Source of the DNA: SLRI01 sp964576715
GTDB lineage: Bacteria > Pseudomonadota > Alphaproteobacteria > Geminicoccales > Geminicoccaceae
DNA length: 18,895 bases
Assembly: GCA_964576715.1 (NCBI GenBank)
Contig: CAZNWE010000074.1
Span: 1 to 18,895 of the forward strand
Direction of reading: 5' to 3'
Part shown: piece by piece, positions 1 to 7,482 of the stretch
Position numbering within the stretch: the first letter of the stretch is position 1
Layout: every line of letters begins with the position of its first letter
Program-made: the position numbers and the translations under genes
The notes under the pieces: generated by a model
Told to the model about the DNA's origin: nothing
Database searches by the model: none
The model's input: the letters and a program-made list of their open reading frames with translations, nothing else

Positions 1-683
1 GCCACGTTGTCGAGGAAGTAGCGGTCGTGGGTGACGGCGACCACGGTGCCCTTGTAGTCGTGGAGGAAGCGTTCGAGCCAGGCGACGCTCTCGGCATCCA
101 GGTGGTTGGTGGGCTCATCGAGGAGGAGGAGGTCGGGCTGGGAGAGGAGGAGGCGGCAGAGCGCCACACGGCGGCGCTCGCCGCCCGAGAGCTTGGTGAC
201 GTCGGCGTCGCCTGGGGGGCAGCGCAGGGCGTCCATGGCGATCTCGACGGTGCGCTCGATCTCCCAGCCGTTGACGGCGTCGATCTTCTCCTGCAGCTCG
301 GCCTGCTCGGCCATGAGGGCGTCCATGTCGGCGTCGGGGTCGGCGAAGCCTTCGGAGACGGCGTTGAAGCGGTCGAGGAGCGCCTTGACCTCGCCCACAC
401 CGTCCATGACGTTGGCCATGACGTCCTTTTCGGGGTCGAGGTGGGGTTCCTGCTCGAGGTAGCCGACCTTGACCCCGTCGGCGGCCCAGGCTTCGCCGTT
501 GAAGTCGGTGTCGCGGCCGGCCATGATCTTCAAGAGGCTGGATTTGCCCGAGCCGTTGACGCCGAGCACGCCGATCTTGGCGCCGGGGAGGAAGGCGAGG
601 GTGATGTTCTCGAAGAGCTTCTTGCCACCGGGAAAAATCTTGGTGAGCTGCTTCATGACGTAGATGTATTGGTAGGAGGCCAT
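1..683 (-). CDS. ettA: EttA, ABC-F translational throttle ATPase (partial, N-terminal 227 residues)
   Basis: Cytoplasmic ABC-F ATPase. The family binds the ribosomal E site and gates the first elongation steps according to the ATP/ADP ratio. The gene starts at 683 and runs off the left edge, so only the first nucleotide-binding domain is present. The N-terminus MASYQYIYVMKQLTKIFPGG is typical of EttA. Walker A GVNGSGKSS lies near residues 41-49, the signature LSGGE near 165, Walker B followed by DEPTNHLD near 185-196, and the switch histidine in THDR close to the cut end. The start is supported by AAGGA six bases upstream of the ATG. The EttA assignment over Uup or YheS rests on the N-terminus and the short first domain; the second domain is not visible. 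It is divergent from the response regulator at 860. Confidence 0.93.
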   Translation of the reverse strand, partial: MASYQYIYVMKQLTKIFPGGKKLFENITLAFLPGAKIGVLGVNGSGKSSLLKIMAGRDTDFNGEAWAADGVKVGYLEQEPHLDPEKDVMANVMDGVGEVKALLDRFNAVSEGFADPDADMDALMAEQAELQEKIDAVNGWEIERTVEIAMDALRCPPGDADVTKLSGGERRRVALCRLLLSQPDLLLLDEPTNHLDAESVAWLERFLHDYKGTVVAVTHDRYFLDNV

Positions 684-859
684 GCTGGTCCTTTTGGGTA
701 TGGTGTCGGTTGCCGCCGGGCTGGCGCATTGTTTAGCAACCGGCGGGAGGTCCGCAAAGTGGCTGGTGGGCGATGCGGGCTTTTGCTCGGCCGGGGGCGG
801 CGGTAGAGTAGCGGGACGGGGGTCGGTTCGCCGACGGAGCGGAGCGAGGGAGGTCGGAC
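684..859. promoter_or_regulatory. Divergent intergenic region between ettA and the response regulator
   Basis: These 176 bp must hold promoters for both directions, but I see no convincing -35/-10 pair. On the ettA leader side there are two overlapping potential stems. One pairs CCGCCGG (713-719) with CCGGCGG (740-746); the other pairs GGTTGC (708-713) with GCAACC (736-741). They share bases, so only one can form at a time. Confidence 0.35.
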
Positions 860-1231
860 GTGACGAGACGGGTGTTGATCGTCGACGACGAGCCAAACAT
901 CGTATTGTCGCTCGAGTTCTTGATGAAGAAGGCGGGGTTTGCGGTCGAGGTGGCGAGGAACGGCCGCGAGGCGCTGGACGCCCTGACCGGCGAGGCGCCG
1001 GATCTGTTGCTGCTCGACGTGATGATGCCGGAGTTCGACGGCTACGAGGTGTGCGAGCGGATCCGCGCCGATCCGGGCTGGGCGGCGACCAAGATCGTGA
1101 TGCTGACCGCGCGGGGGCGGGACAGCGAGCGCGACCGGGGGCTGGCCTTGGGGGCTGATGCCTATGTGACCAAGCCGTTCTCGACGCGGGAACTGGTGGC
1201 GCAGGTCGAGGAGATGCTGGCGGCGAAGTGA
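860..1231 (+). CDS. Single-domain response regulator (CheY-like receiver)
   Basis: A 123-residue phosphoacceptor receiver with no output domain. The acidic pocket is D9-D10-E11, the phosphorylatable aspartate is D53 (LLLLDVMMPEFDGYE), the switch threonine is T83 in MLTA, and the conserved lysine is K105 in TKPF. The start is GTG, preceded by GGGAGG (848-853) at good spacing. It lies just upstream of a small membrane protein and a symporter-histidine kinase, so the natural inference is that the kinase at 1499 phosphorylates it. With no DNA-binding domain it would act by protein contact or in a phosphorelay. This differs from CbrB (NtrC type) and CrbR (LuxR type), the known regulators for this kinase class. 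Confidence 0.9.
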   Translation: MTRRVLIVDDEPNIVLSLEFLMKKAGFAVEVARNGREALDALTGEAPDLLLLDVMMPEFDGYEVCERIRADPGWAATKIVMLTARGRDSERDRGLALGADAYVTKPFSTRELVAQVEEMLAAK

Positions 1232-1260
1232 GACGGAGGGCCGCGGATCAGGGTCGGCGA

Positions 1261-1311
1261 ATGAGCAGCGACAAGACGGGAACAGCTGGGCAGTCGGGAG
1301 CGGGCCGATGA
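1261..1311 (+). CDS. Possible 16-codon leader ORF
   Basis: ATG at 1261 opens a 16-residue ORF (MSSDKTGTAGQSGAGR) whose TGA overlaps the ATG at 1308 in an ATGA arrangement. The ribosome-binding site is poor. It could couple translation between the regulator and the small membrane protein, or it may be chance in a 76-bp gap. I recognise nothing in the peptide. Confidence 0.2.
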   Translation: MSSDKTGTAGQSGAGR

Positions 1312-1499
1312 TCGACGGCCGGCGGCGGCGCCAGCTGTTGGCGATCCTCATCCTGGCGCTGCTGCTGTTCAATGCGCCGTTGCTGATCGTGGTGGACGCC
1401 GCCGCCGGCGGCGGCTGGCTGCCCGCCTATCTGTTCATCGGCTGGGCCGTGGTGATCGGGCTCGCGGCGCTGGTGATGCGGGGTGGGGCGGAGGGCTGA
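1308..1499 (+). CDS. Small two-helix membrane protein, CbrX-like partner of the sensor kinase
   Basis: A 63-residue protein: basic N-terminus (RRRRQ), a hydrophobic helix at about 10-29, a short Gly-rich turn, and a second helix at about 37-57. The pattern LLLFNAPLLIVVDAA...WLPAYLFIGWAVVIGLAAL matches small proteins commonly encoded directly before symporter-type histidine kinases, such as CbrX before cbrA in Pseudomonas. Its stop TGA shares a base with the kinase ATG (TGATG, 1497-1501), so translation is very probably coupled. It probably sits in the inner membrane and may help fold or tune the kinase's transport domain. The function is inferred; the position and topology are directly visible. 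Confidence 0.8.
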   Translation: MIDGRRRRQLLAILILALLLFNAPLLIVVDAAAGGGWLPAYLFIGWAVVIGLAALVMRGGAEG

Positions 1500-4225
1500 T
1501 GTTCTCGCCCTGGATCATCGTGCTGGTCTCGGCGGGGTATCTCGGCACGCTCTTCGTGATCGCGTCGTTCGGCGACCAGCGGGCGCGCGAGGGGCGGCAG
1601 TTGATCGACCACCCGCTGATCTACACGCTGAGCATGGCGGTCTATTGCACCTCCTGGACGTTCTACGGCTCGGTCGGCCTGGCGTCGCAATCGGGCATCG
1701 CGTTCCTGCCGATCTATCTGGGCCCGACGCTGGCCGCCCTGCTCTTCCCCTTCGTGCTGCACAAGATCCTGAGGATCGCCAAGACCTACAGCATCACCTC
1801 GGTCGGCGACTTCCTGGCGTCGCGCTACGGCAAGAGCACGCTTTTGGGCGGGATCGCGACGCTGGTCGCGATGATCGCCGGGGTTCCCTATATCGCCCTG
1901 CAGCTCAAGGCCTTGTCGGCGAGTGCCGACGTGATGCTCGGGCTCGGCAGTGGCGGTGGGCTGGCGCCCTTCGGGATCGACACGGCGCTGATCATCGCGA
2001 TCATCATGGCGATTTTCAGCATTCTCTTCGGCACGCGGCACATCGATGCGACCGAGACGCACCAGGGGATGGTGCTGGCGGTGGCGTTCGAGAGCATCGT
2101 CAAGCTCACCGCCTTCATCGCCGTCGGTATCTTCGTCACCTTCTATCTCCACGACGGGCTGGCGGCACTCACCGCGGCGAGCCGGGCGGCCGGTCATGGC
2201 GACCTCCTGCTGATGCCCGAGGGCTGGCGCTACCTCGACTGGTTCTTGATGATCCTCCTTTCGGGCTCGGTGATCTTCGTCCTGCCGCGCCAGTTCCAGG
2301 TGGCGGTGATCGAGAACGTCGACGAGCGGCATATCCGGACCGCCACCTGGGCGTTTCCCACCTATCTCCTGCTGATCAACATCTTCGTCATCCCGATCGC
2401 CCTCGCCGGCCGGCTGGCGGACATCGCGGATGGCGATCTCATCGTGCTCTTCCTGCCGCTCCAGGCCGACGCGCCCTGGCTGGCGCTCGCCGTCTATATC
2501 GGCGGGCTCAGCGCCGCCACGGCGATGATCATCGTCACCACTGTGGCCCTGAGCACGATGATCTCGAACGATCTGGCAATGCCGGTGCTTCTTCGGGTCG
2601 AGGCCCTGCAGCTGACCCGCAGGCCGGACCTGTCGCGGCTGGTGATCACCATCCGCCGTGCGTCCATCCTGCTCCTGCTGCTCCTGGCCTACAGCTTCTT
2701 TCGAGCCCTCGGTGCCGGCTACGGGCTGGTCGGCATCGGGCTCATCGCGTTCGCCGCGGTGGCCCAGCTGGTGCCGGCGCTGGTGCTCGGGATCTTCTGG
2801 CGCGACGCCAATCTGGTGGGGGCGATGGCCGGGATCATCGCCGGGATCACGGTCTGGGGCCTGACGCTGATCACCCCCGCCTTGGCCAATGCCGGGGTGA
2901 TCGATCCGGCGGTCCTGACCGAGGGGTTCTTCGGCGTCGCCCTGCTGCGGCCCGAGGCGCTGTTCGGGCTCGAGGGGCTGCAGCCGGTGAGCCACGCCTT
3001 GTTCTGGAGCATCACGGCCAACGTGCTGCTGTTGTTCGCGGGCTCGCTCTTGTTCGAGCAGGGCAACCTGCAGCGGCTGCAGGCGCTGTTGTTCGTCAAC
3101 GTTTTCGAGCGCGAGGGGACGACCCGGATCTGGCGCGGCGACACCAGGGTGTCCGAGTTGTTCGATCTCCTGGTGCGGTTCATCGGCCGGCAGCCGGCCG
3201 AGCAGGTGATGGCGATCGACGCCATCGCCCGCGACCAGCCGCTCGGGATGGACGGCCGGGCCGATGCGAAGTTCGTGCATCTGGTCGAGCGGCATGTGGC
3301 GCGGGCGATCGGCGCGGCCTCGGCACGGGCGATGGTGGCCTCGGTGGTCCGGGGCGAGGTGATCGGGCCTGACGACATCCTCGAAATTCTCGACGAGGCG
3401 TCGCAAGTGATCGAGTACAGCCACCAGCTCGAGGAGCGCTCGAGAGCCCTCGAGCGGGCCGGGGCCGAGCTCAAGCAGATCAACGAGCGGCTCCGCCAGC
3501 TCGATCGGATGAAGGACGACTTCCTCGCCACCGTCAGCCACGAGCTCAGGACACCCTTGACCTCGATCCGCTCGTTCTCGGAGATCCTGATCGACAACCC
3601 GGACCTCGAGGTGGCTGAGCGGCAGGAGTTCCTCGGCATTCTGGTGCGCGAGAGCGAGCGGCTGACCCGCCTGATCAACAATGTGCTCGATCTCTCGAAG
3701 ATCGAATCGGGCAGCATGGACTGGAACGTCAGCGACGTCGATCTCGAGGAAGTGGTCGACCAGGCGATCGGCGCCACCCGCGGCATGGCCAGCGAGCTCG
3801 GTGCGGCCGTCGAGCGGGGCGAGCGGCTGGGCGGCCCGGCACTGGTGCGCGGCGACTACGACCGCCTGGTTCAGGTCGTGGTCAACCTTTTGGGCAACGC
3901 CTTCAAGTTCACCCCCGCGGGGGCGGGACGGGTGCGCGTCGGGGTCAGGCGCGACGGCCCGGCCTTCGTCGTGACGGTGGACGACAACGGTCCGGGCGTC
4001 AGCCCGCAGCACCGGGGAAAAATCTTCGAAAAGTTCTTCCAGGCGAGCGAAAGCCTCAAGGACCGGCCGAAGGGCACCGGTCTCGGGCTCGCCATCTGCC
4101 AGCAGATCATCGATCACTTCGGTGGTGCGATCTGGGTCGACGCGGGCGCGGTCGGCGGCGCCCGGTTTGCCTTCAAACTGCAGGCGCTGGCCCAGGACCA
4201 GGAAGAGCGGCAGGCCGCCGAGTGA
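1499..4225 (+). CDS. Sodium:solute symporter-type hybrid sensor histidine kinase (CbrA/CrbS-like)
   Basis: A 908-residue inner-membrane protein. Residues 1 to about 520 form a multi-helix SSS (sodium/solute symporter) fold, including the typical SMAVYCTSWTFYGSVGLAS stretch. A linker region and a predicted coiled coil (SHQLEERSRALERAGAELK, then a helix ending LRQLDRMKDDF) follow. The HisKA box FLATVSHELRTPLTS has phospho-acceptor H681. The ATPase domain has the N box around N800 (LLGNAFKF), the G1 box DDNGPG at 828-833 and the G2 box GTGLGLAI starting at G859. There is no C-terminal receiver, and I did not recognise a PAS or STAC domain between the membrane and kinase parts. Relatives sense or transport a nutrient: CbrA handles histidine and carbon/nitrogen balance, and CrbS controls the acetate switch. 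The ligand here is unknown. It probably forms a signalling unit with the regulator at 860 and the small protein at 1308. Confidence 0.93.
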   Translation: MFSPWIIVLVSAGYLGTLFVIASFGDQRAREGRQLIDHPLIYTLSMAVYCTSWTFYGSVGLASQSGIAFLPIYLGPTLAALLFPFVLHKILRIAKTYSITSVGDFLASRYGKSTLLGGIATLVAMIAGVPYIALQLKALSASADVMLGLGSGGGLAPFGIDTALIIAIIMAIFSILFGTRHIDATETHQGMVLAVAFESIVKLTAFIAVGIFVTFYLHDGLAALTAASRAAGHGDLLLMPEGWRYLDWFLMILLSGSVIFVLPRQFQVAVIENVDERHIRTATWAFPTYLLLINIFVIPIALAGRLADIADGDLIVLFLPLQADAPWLALAVYIGGLSAATAMIIVTTVALSTMISNDLAMPVLLRVEALQLTRRPDLSRLVITIRRASILLLLLLAYSFFRALGAGYGLVGIGLIAFAAVAQLVPALVLGIFWRDANLVGAMAGIIAGITVWGLTLITPALANAGVIDPAVLTEGFFGVALLRPEALFGLEGLQPVSHALFWSITANVLLLFAGSLLFEQGNLQRLQALLFVNVFEREGTTRIWRGDTRVSELFDLLVRFIGRQPAEQVMAIDAIARDQPLGMDGRADAKFVHLVERHVARAIGAASARAMVASVVRGEVIGPDDILEILDEASQVIEYSHQLEERSRALERAGAELKQINERLRQLDRMKDDFLATVSHELRTPLTSIRSFSEILIDNPDLEVAERQEFLGILVRESERLTRLINNVLDLSKIESGSMDWNVSDVDLEEVVDQAIGATRGMASELGAAVERGERLGGPALVRGDYDRLVQVVVNLLGNAFKFTPAGAGRVRVGVRRDGPAFVVTVDDNGPGVSPQHRGKIFEKFFQASESLKDRPKGTGLGLAICQQIIDHFGGAIWVDAGAVGGARFAFKLQALAQDQEERQAAE

Positions 4226-4318
4226 CCGTTTCGACCGCGCTCGCGATGAGCGACGGCCAACCCTGGGCGGCGAGCCGGCGCCATCCACACACTGCGACAG
4301 CTCGCCTCGACCGGTTTA

Positions 4319-4332
4319 TGCTGCACTGCACA
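4319..4332 (-). promoter_or_regulatory. PhaR-like operator, upstream copy
   Basis: TGCTGCACTGCACA. Its reverse complement matches the copy at 4372-4385 at 13 of 14 positions. Both contain a TGC-NNN-GCA core and resemble the CTGC/GCAG operators described for the phasin repressor PhaR of alphaproteobacteria. It lies just upstream of the proposed -35 box. Binding by PhaR is inferred. Confidence 0.6.
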
Positions 4333-4341
4333 AAAATCTGC

Positions 4342-4370
4342 TTGAATCCGCCGGCGCCTTGCGCTATCTA
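4342..4370 (+). promoter_or_regulatory. Candidate sigma-70 promoter of the phasin gene
   Basis: TTGAAT (4342-4347) and TATCTA (4365-4370) are separated by 17 bp in a locally AT-richer stretch. The -35 is a fair match and the -10 a weak one. Its position between the two operator copies makes the assignment more credible than the hexamers alone. Confidence 0.45.
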
Positions 4371-4371
4371 T

Positions 4372-4385
4372 TGTGCAGCGCAGCA
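4372..4385 (+). promoter_or_regulatory. PhaR-like operator, downstream copy
   Basis: TGTGCAGCGCAGCA lies immediately after the proposed -10 box, where transcription would start, and about 20 bp before the phasin ATG. Its start is 53 bp from that of the opposite-strand copy at 4319, roughly five helical turns. A repressor here would block initiation directly. Confidence 0.6.
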
Positions 4386-4406
4386 AAAGAAGCAGGAGAC
4401 AGCGTT

Positions 4407-4802
4407 ATGGCTACCACCACCAAGACGACCCCGAAATTCGAGATGCCGAAGTTCGAGATGCCCAAGTTCAACTTCGACTCCGTCGTCGCCATGCAGAAGG
4501 CGAATGTCGACACCATGGTCGAAGCCCAGGGTATCTGGATGCAGGCCTTCGAGTCGATCGCCAAGCTTCAGTACGGCTGGATGGAAGAGACCTTCAAGCA
4601 GCACGAGGCGATGCTCAAGGGCGACGTCACCAAGAAGAAGCCCGAAGAATTCATGGCCGACGCCAAGGCCGCGGCCGACAAGGTCATGGCCGTTGCCAAA
4701 GAGCAGGCCGACCTCGGCATGAAGGCGCAAAAGCAGGTTGCCGACCTCGTGACCAAGCGTGTGAACGCCAATCTCGAGGACGTGAAGGCGCTCGCCGCCT
4801 GA
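4407..4802 (+). CDS. Phasin family protein (polyhydroxyalkanoate granule-associated)
   Basis: A 131-residue amphipathic helical protein of the Phasin_2 type. These proteins coat polyhydroxyalkanoate granules and set their size and number. The N-terminus has a short repeat (KFEMPKFEMPKFNFDS). Helices follow with the family pattern of alternating Met/Ala/Gln and charged residues (MVEAQGIWMQAFESIAKLQ), ending in an Ala/Lys-rich tail (ADLVTKRVNANLEDVKALAA). Length is normal for small phasins. The ATG at 4407 is supported by AGGAG near 4394. It has its own promoter and operator pair, so it is probably induced when PHA accumulates and titrates PhaR. No PHA synthase is in the window. Confidence 0.92.
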   Translation: MATTTKTTPKFEMPKFEMPKFNFDSVVAMQKANVDTMVEAQGIWMQAFESIAKLQYGWMEETFKQHEAMLKGDVTKKKPEEFMADAKAAADKVMAVAKEQADLGMKAQKQVADLVTKRVNANLEDVKALAA

Positions 4803-4861
4803 GGCGGCTGGAGCGGTCCGGGTGTGCCCCGCCTCCCTGGGGTGACCTCGGATCTGCGTGG

Positions 4862-4892
4862 ACCCCGGGCGGCAACCAGCCGTCCGGGGTTT
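4862..4892 (+). terminator. Hairpin terminator after the phasin gene
   Basis: CCCCGGGCGG (4863-4872) pairs with CCGTCCGGGG (4880-4889) through one G-U wobble, with a 7-base loop and only TTT afterwards. A smaller GCCGCC/GGCGGC stem spans the phasin stop codon. The stem can also serve the convergent gene at 4929 on the other strand, though without a good U tract there. Confidence 0.6.
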
Positions 4893-4928
4893 ACGCGTTC
4901 TTGACGACCGACTTGCCGCGGCATCGGC

Positions 4929-5342
4929 TCAGCGGACGATGAACACCGACATCGGGCTGTAGCTGGCGATCCAGCCGGCATTCGAGCTGAACAGGTGCTC
5001 CTTGATGCCGGGAATGTGCGAGGCCATGACGACGAGGTCGGCGTCGATCTCCGCGAACGTGTCACGCAGCTGCTTGTCGAGGTCGATGGTCATGTCCAGG
5101 CTGACGATCATCTTGGCCCGGGCGTCGATGCCGTGCTGTTCGGCTTTCGACTTGGCGAACGCCTCGAGCTTGGCCTGATACTCGGCAGGGTTGTGCGCGA
5201 GTGGTCCGGGCGTCTCGGTCGTGGCACCGACAAAGTGGAGTGTTGCGCCATAGTGCTCGGCGAGATCGACCGCGGTCCGCAACGCCTTTTCCAGGCGATC
5301 GACATGCTCGAGATCGACGGGCACGGCGATTGTTCGATACAT
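4929..5342 (-). CDS. Universal stress protein, UspA family (second of the pair)
   Basis: A 137-residue cytoplasmic Usp-fold protein: MYRTIAVPVDLEHV is the first strand with the conserved Asp, and DADLVVMASHIPG is the fourth strand. The ATP-binding motif G-2X-G-9X-G(S/T) is not intact: after MASHIPG comes IKEHLFSSNAGW, so nucleotide binding is doubtful. The start is placed at 5342 because GAGGAG lies nine bases upstream on the minus strand; an upstream in-frame ATG lacks proper spacing. It follows the other Usp gene after 66 bp and probably shares its transcript with the BCCT carrier. Usp proteins near osmolyte transporters, such as TeaD for the ectoine TRAP carrier, can modulate transport; that role here is inference. 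Confidence 0.85.
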   Translation of the reverse strand: MYRTIAVPVDLEHVDRLEKALRTAVDLAEHYGATLHFVGATTETPGPLAHNPAEYQAKLEAFAKSKAEQHGIDARAKMIVSLDMTIDLDKQLRDTFAEIDADLVVMASHIPGIKEHLFSSNAGWIASYSPMSVFIVR

Positions 5343-5408
5343 CTCCAGCATCTCCTCTGCAGCGCTGGTGGTTGCCGGTCGACCGCGCACACGGCATGTC
5401 CGCCCAGC

Positions 5409-5810
5409 TCAGCGAACGACGTAGACCGAGCACTTGGCATAGAGCGTCACCTGCGACGCGGTCGAGCCCATCAAATGGTCCTTCAGCCGGGGATTGCGGG
5501 CACCCATGACGATCGCCGCTGCACCGATCTCCTCGGCGACGGCGCGGATCATCCGATGCGGCGCCTCCATGGTGCCACGCAAATGCCCCTTGACCACGAT
5601 GTCGTCGGGAAACCGCTTCTCGAGGAAGGCGTCGAGTTCGGGCTGCTTGTCCTCCGGCAGCCGCCGCAGGTTGCGCTCGAGCGCCGGCACCACCCAGAGC
5701 ACGTGCAGCTCCGCCTCGCGGCGCCGCGCCATCCCGATCGCCTCCTCGATCAGCTTGCTCCAGGCCTCCGCCTGACCCAGATCGAGCGGCAACAAGAGTT
5801 TCTCGGCCAT
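5409..5810 (-). CDS. Universal stress protein, UspA family (first of the pair)
   Basis: A 133-residue Usp-fold protein: MAEKLLLPLDLG is strand one, AAAIVMGARNPRLKDHLMGSTA is the nucleotide-loop region, and CSVYVVR is the C-terminal strand. The loop keeps the final GS and the first G but has Asn where the second Gly of the ATP motif should be, so binding may be altered. GGGAG lies about eight bases before the ATG. It is 85 bp downstream of the BCCT gene and 66 bp upstream of another Usp. The two Usp copies are quite different in sequence, so they may form a heterodimer rather than being a recent duplication. Confidence 0.88.
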   Translation of the reverse strand: MAEKLLLPLDLGQAEAWSKLIEEAIGMARRREAELHVLWVVPALERNLRRLPEDKQPELDAFLEKRFPDDIVVKGHLRGTMEAPHRMIRAVAEEIGAAAIVMGARNPRLKDHLMGSTASQVTLYAKCSVYVVR

Positions 5811-5847
5811 CGTCTTCTCCCTCTCCAGCCGTTGTCGCGGCGACGCT

Positions 5848-5876
5848 CGACGACCACTGCCGCACAGCAGTCGTCG
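5848..5876 (-). other. Hairpin between the BCCT and Usp genes
   Basis: CGACG-ACTGC (5848-5860 with a 3-base bulge) pairs with GCAGT-CGTCG (5867-5876) around a 6-base loop. There is no T tract, so it is not a standard terminator. It could stabilise or process the mRNA between the two cistrons. Confidence 0.35.
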
Positions 5877-5895
5877 GCACCGGCTGGACTGTCGT

Positions 5896-7482
5896 TCAGC
5901 GCGTCATTTGCGGGTCGACGCGCAGTGCCCGGAACAAGCCCCAGCACATGATCACCAGCACGATCGCGAACGGAAAACCGGTGGCGATCGCCGCCGCCTG
6001 CAACGACGCGAGGCCACCGCCGAGCAGGAGGGCGATGGCGACCAGCCCCTCGAATGTGCACCAGAAGATGCGCTGGACGACCGGCGCATCGGTCTTGCCG
6101 CCGGCGGTGATCGTGTCGATGACCAGCGAGCCCGAATCGGACGAGGTGACGAAGAAGACGATCACCAGCGTGATGCCGATAAAGGAGGTGATCGCGGTTA
6201 ACGGCAGGGTCTCGAGCATGACGAAGAGCGAGAGCTCCGGCACGTAGTCGGCGACCACCTGGGCCACGCTCTCCGTACCCAGATTGATGATCTGCCAGAC
6301 GGCGGTGCCACCGAAGGCGGTCATCCACAGGATCGAGACGGCGGTCGGGATCAAGAGGACGCAGACGATGAACTCGCGCACCGTCCGGCCGCGGCTGACC
6401 CGGGCGATGAACATGCCGACGAAGGGCGACCAGGAGATCCACCAGGCCCAGTAGAAGGTGGTCCAGCCGTGCATGAAGCCGGTGTCCTCGCGGCCGACGA
6501 AGTTGCTGAGCGGCACCACGTTCTGCAGATAGGCCCCGGCATTGGTGAAGAAGCCGGTGGCGATGGCGAGCGTCGGGCCGAAGACGATGACGAAGCCGAG
6601 CAACAGGATCGCGAGGATCATGTTGATCTCGGAGAGCCGCTTCACCCCGGCCTCGAGCCCGGCCAGGACCGACAGCAGGGCAACGCCGGTAATCGCGATG
6701 ATCAGGACGATGCGCGTTGTGTCGGTCGCCGGGATGCCGAAGAGATATTCGAGCCCGGCCGAGGCCTGCTGGGCGCCGAAGCCCAGGGACGTGGCGAGGC
6801 CGAACAGCGTGGCGAAGACGGCGAGCGTGTCGATCGCGTGCCCGGGCCAACCCCAGACCCGATCACCCAGGAGTGGGAAGAAGGCCGAGCGGATGGTCAG
6901 CGGCAGGCCGTTGTTGAAGGTGAAAAACGCCAGCGTGAGCGCCACCACGGCATAGATCGCCCAGGGATGCAGCCCCCAGTGGAAGATGGTGCCGGCCATG
7001 GCGACGGCCTGGGCTGCGGCGACGTTCTCGGGATCGACGCCCAAGGGCGGGTTCTGGAAGTGGTAGACGGGCTCGAGTACGCCAAAGAACATGAGGCCGA
7101 TGCCCATACCCGCGGCGAACAGCATGGCGAACCAGCCGGCATAGGAGAAGTCCGGCTTGGCATCCGCACCGCCGAGGCGGATCCGGCCCCAGGGCGAGGC
7201 CACCAGGAACAGGCAGAAGAGGACGAAGATGTTGCCGGCCGACATGAACAGCCAGTCGAAGGTCGAGGTCAGCCAGGGCCTGAGCCAGCCGAAGAAGCTC
7301 TCGCTGCCGGTCGGAAACAAGAGGACGAGAGCGGTGAAGGTGACGATGGTCGTGGCCGAGACGACGAACACCGGATTGTGAATATCGAGACCGAACGGCC
7401 TGATGTTGTCCTGGCCGATCTCGTACTCGGTCGCCTCGACGGTGAAAGCCTGCTCGGTGATCCGCTCGCTTTCGGTGCTCAT
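5896..7482 (-). CDS. BCCT family transporter (betaine/choline/carnitine type)
   Basis: A 528-residue inner-membrane carrier with about 12 helices. Family marks are GMGIGLMFFGVLEP near residues 126-140 (the glycine-rich stretch of helix 3), TIFHWGLHPWAIYAVVAL, and the signature ISWSPFVGMFIARVSRG near 345-362. GMGIG is the form seen in sodium-coupled betaine carriers such as BetP; the substrate is still not proven. The start at 7482 is preferred because GGGGAG lies seven bases upstream. Longer starts up to 7629 have no comparable site and add residues unlike the family. The C-terminus is short and lacks the long osmosensory tail of BetP. Two Usp genes follow on the same strand. Confidence 0.93.
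   Translation of the reverse strand: MSTESERITEQAFTVEATEYEIGQDNIRPFGLDIHNPVFVVSATTIVTFTALVLLFPTGSESFFGWLRPWLTSTFDWLFMSAGNIFVLFCLFLVASPWGRIRLGGADAKPDFSYAGWFAMLFAAGMGIGLMFFGVLEPVYHFQNPPLGVDPENVAAAQAVAMAGTIFHWGLHPWAIYAVVALTLAFFTFNNGLPLTIRSAFFPLLGDRVWGWPGHAIDTLAVFATLFGLATSLGFGAQQASAGLEYLFGIPATDTTRIVLIIAITGVALLSVLAGLEAGVKRLSEINMILAILLLGFVIVFGPTLAIATGFFTNAGAYLQNVVPLSNFVGREDTGFMHGWTTFYWAWWISWSPFVGMFIARVSRGRTVREFIVCVLLIPTAVSILWMTAFGGTAVWQIINLGTESVAQVVADYVPELSLFVMLETLPLTAITSFIGITLVIVFFVTSSDSGSLVIDTITAGGKTDAPVVQRIFWCTFEGLVAIALLLGGGLASLQAAAIATGFPFAIVLVIMCWGLFRALRVDPQMTR

Noticed and set aside
1427..4288. 953-codon open frame on the minus strand opposite the sensor kinase
   Set aside because: It is the antisense shadow of a clearly recognised kinase; its product is rich in Arg, Gln and Asp with no motif, as expected for high-GC antisense frames.
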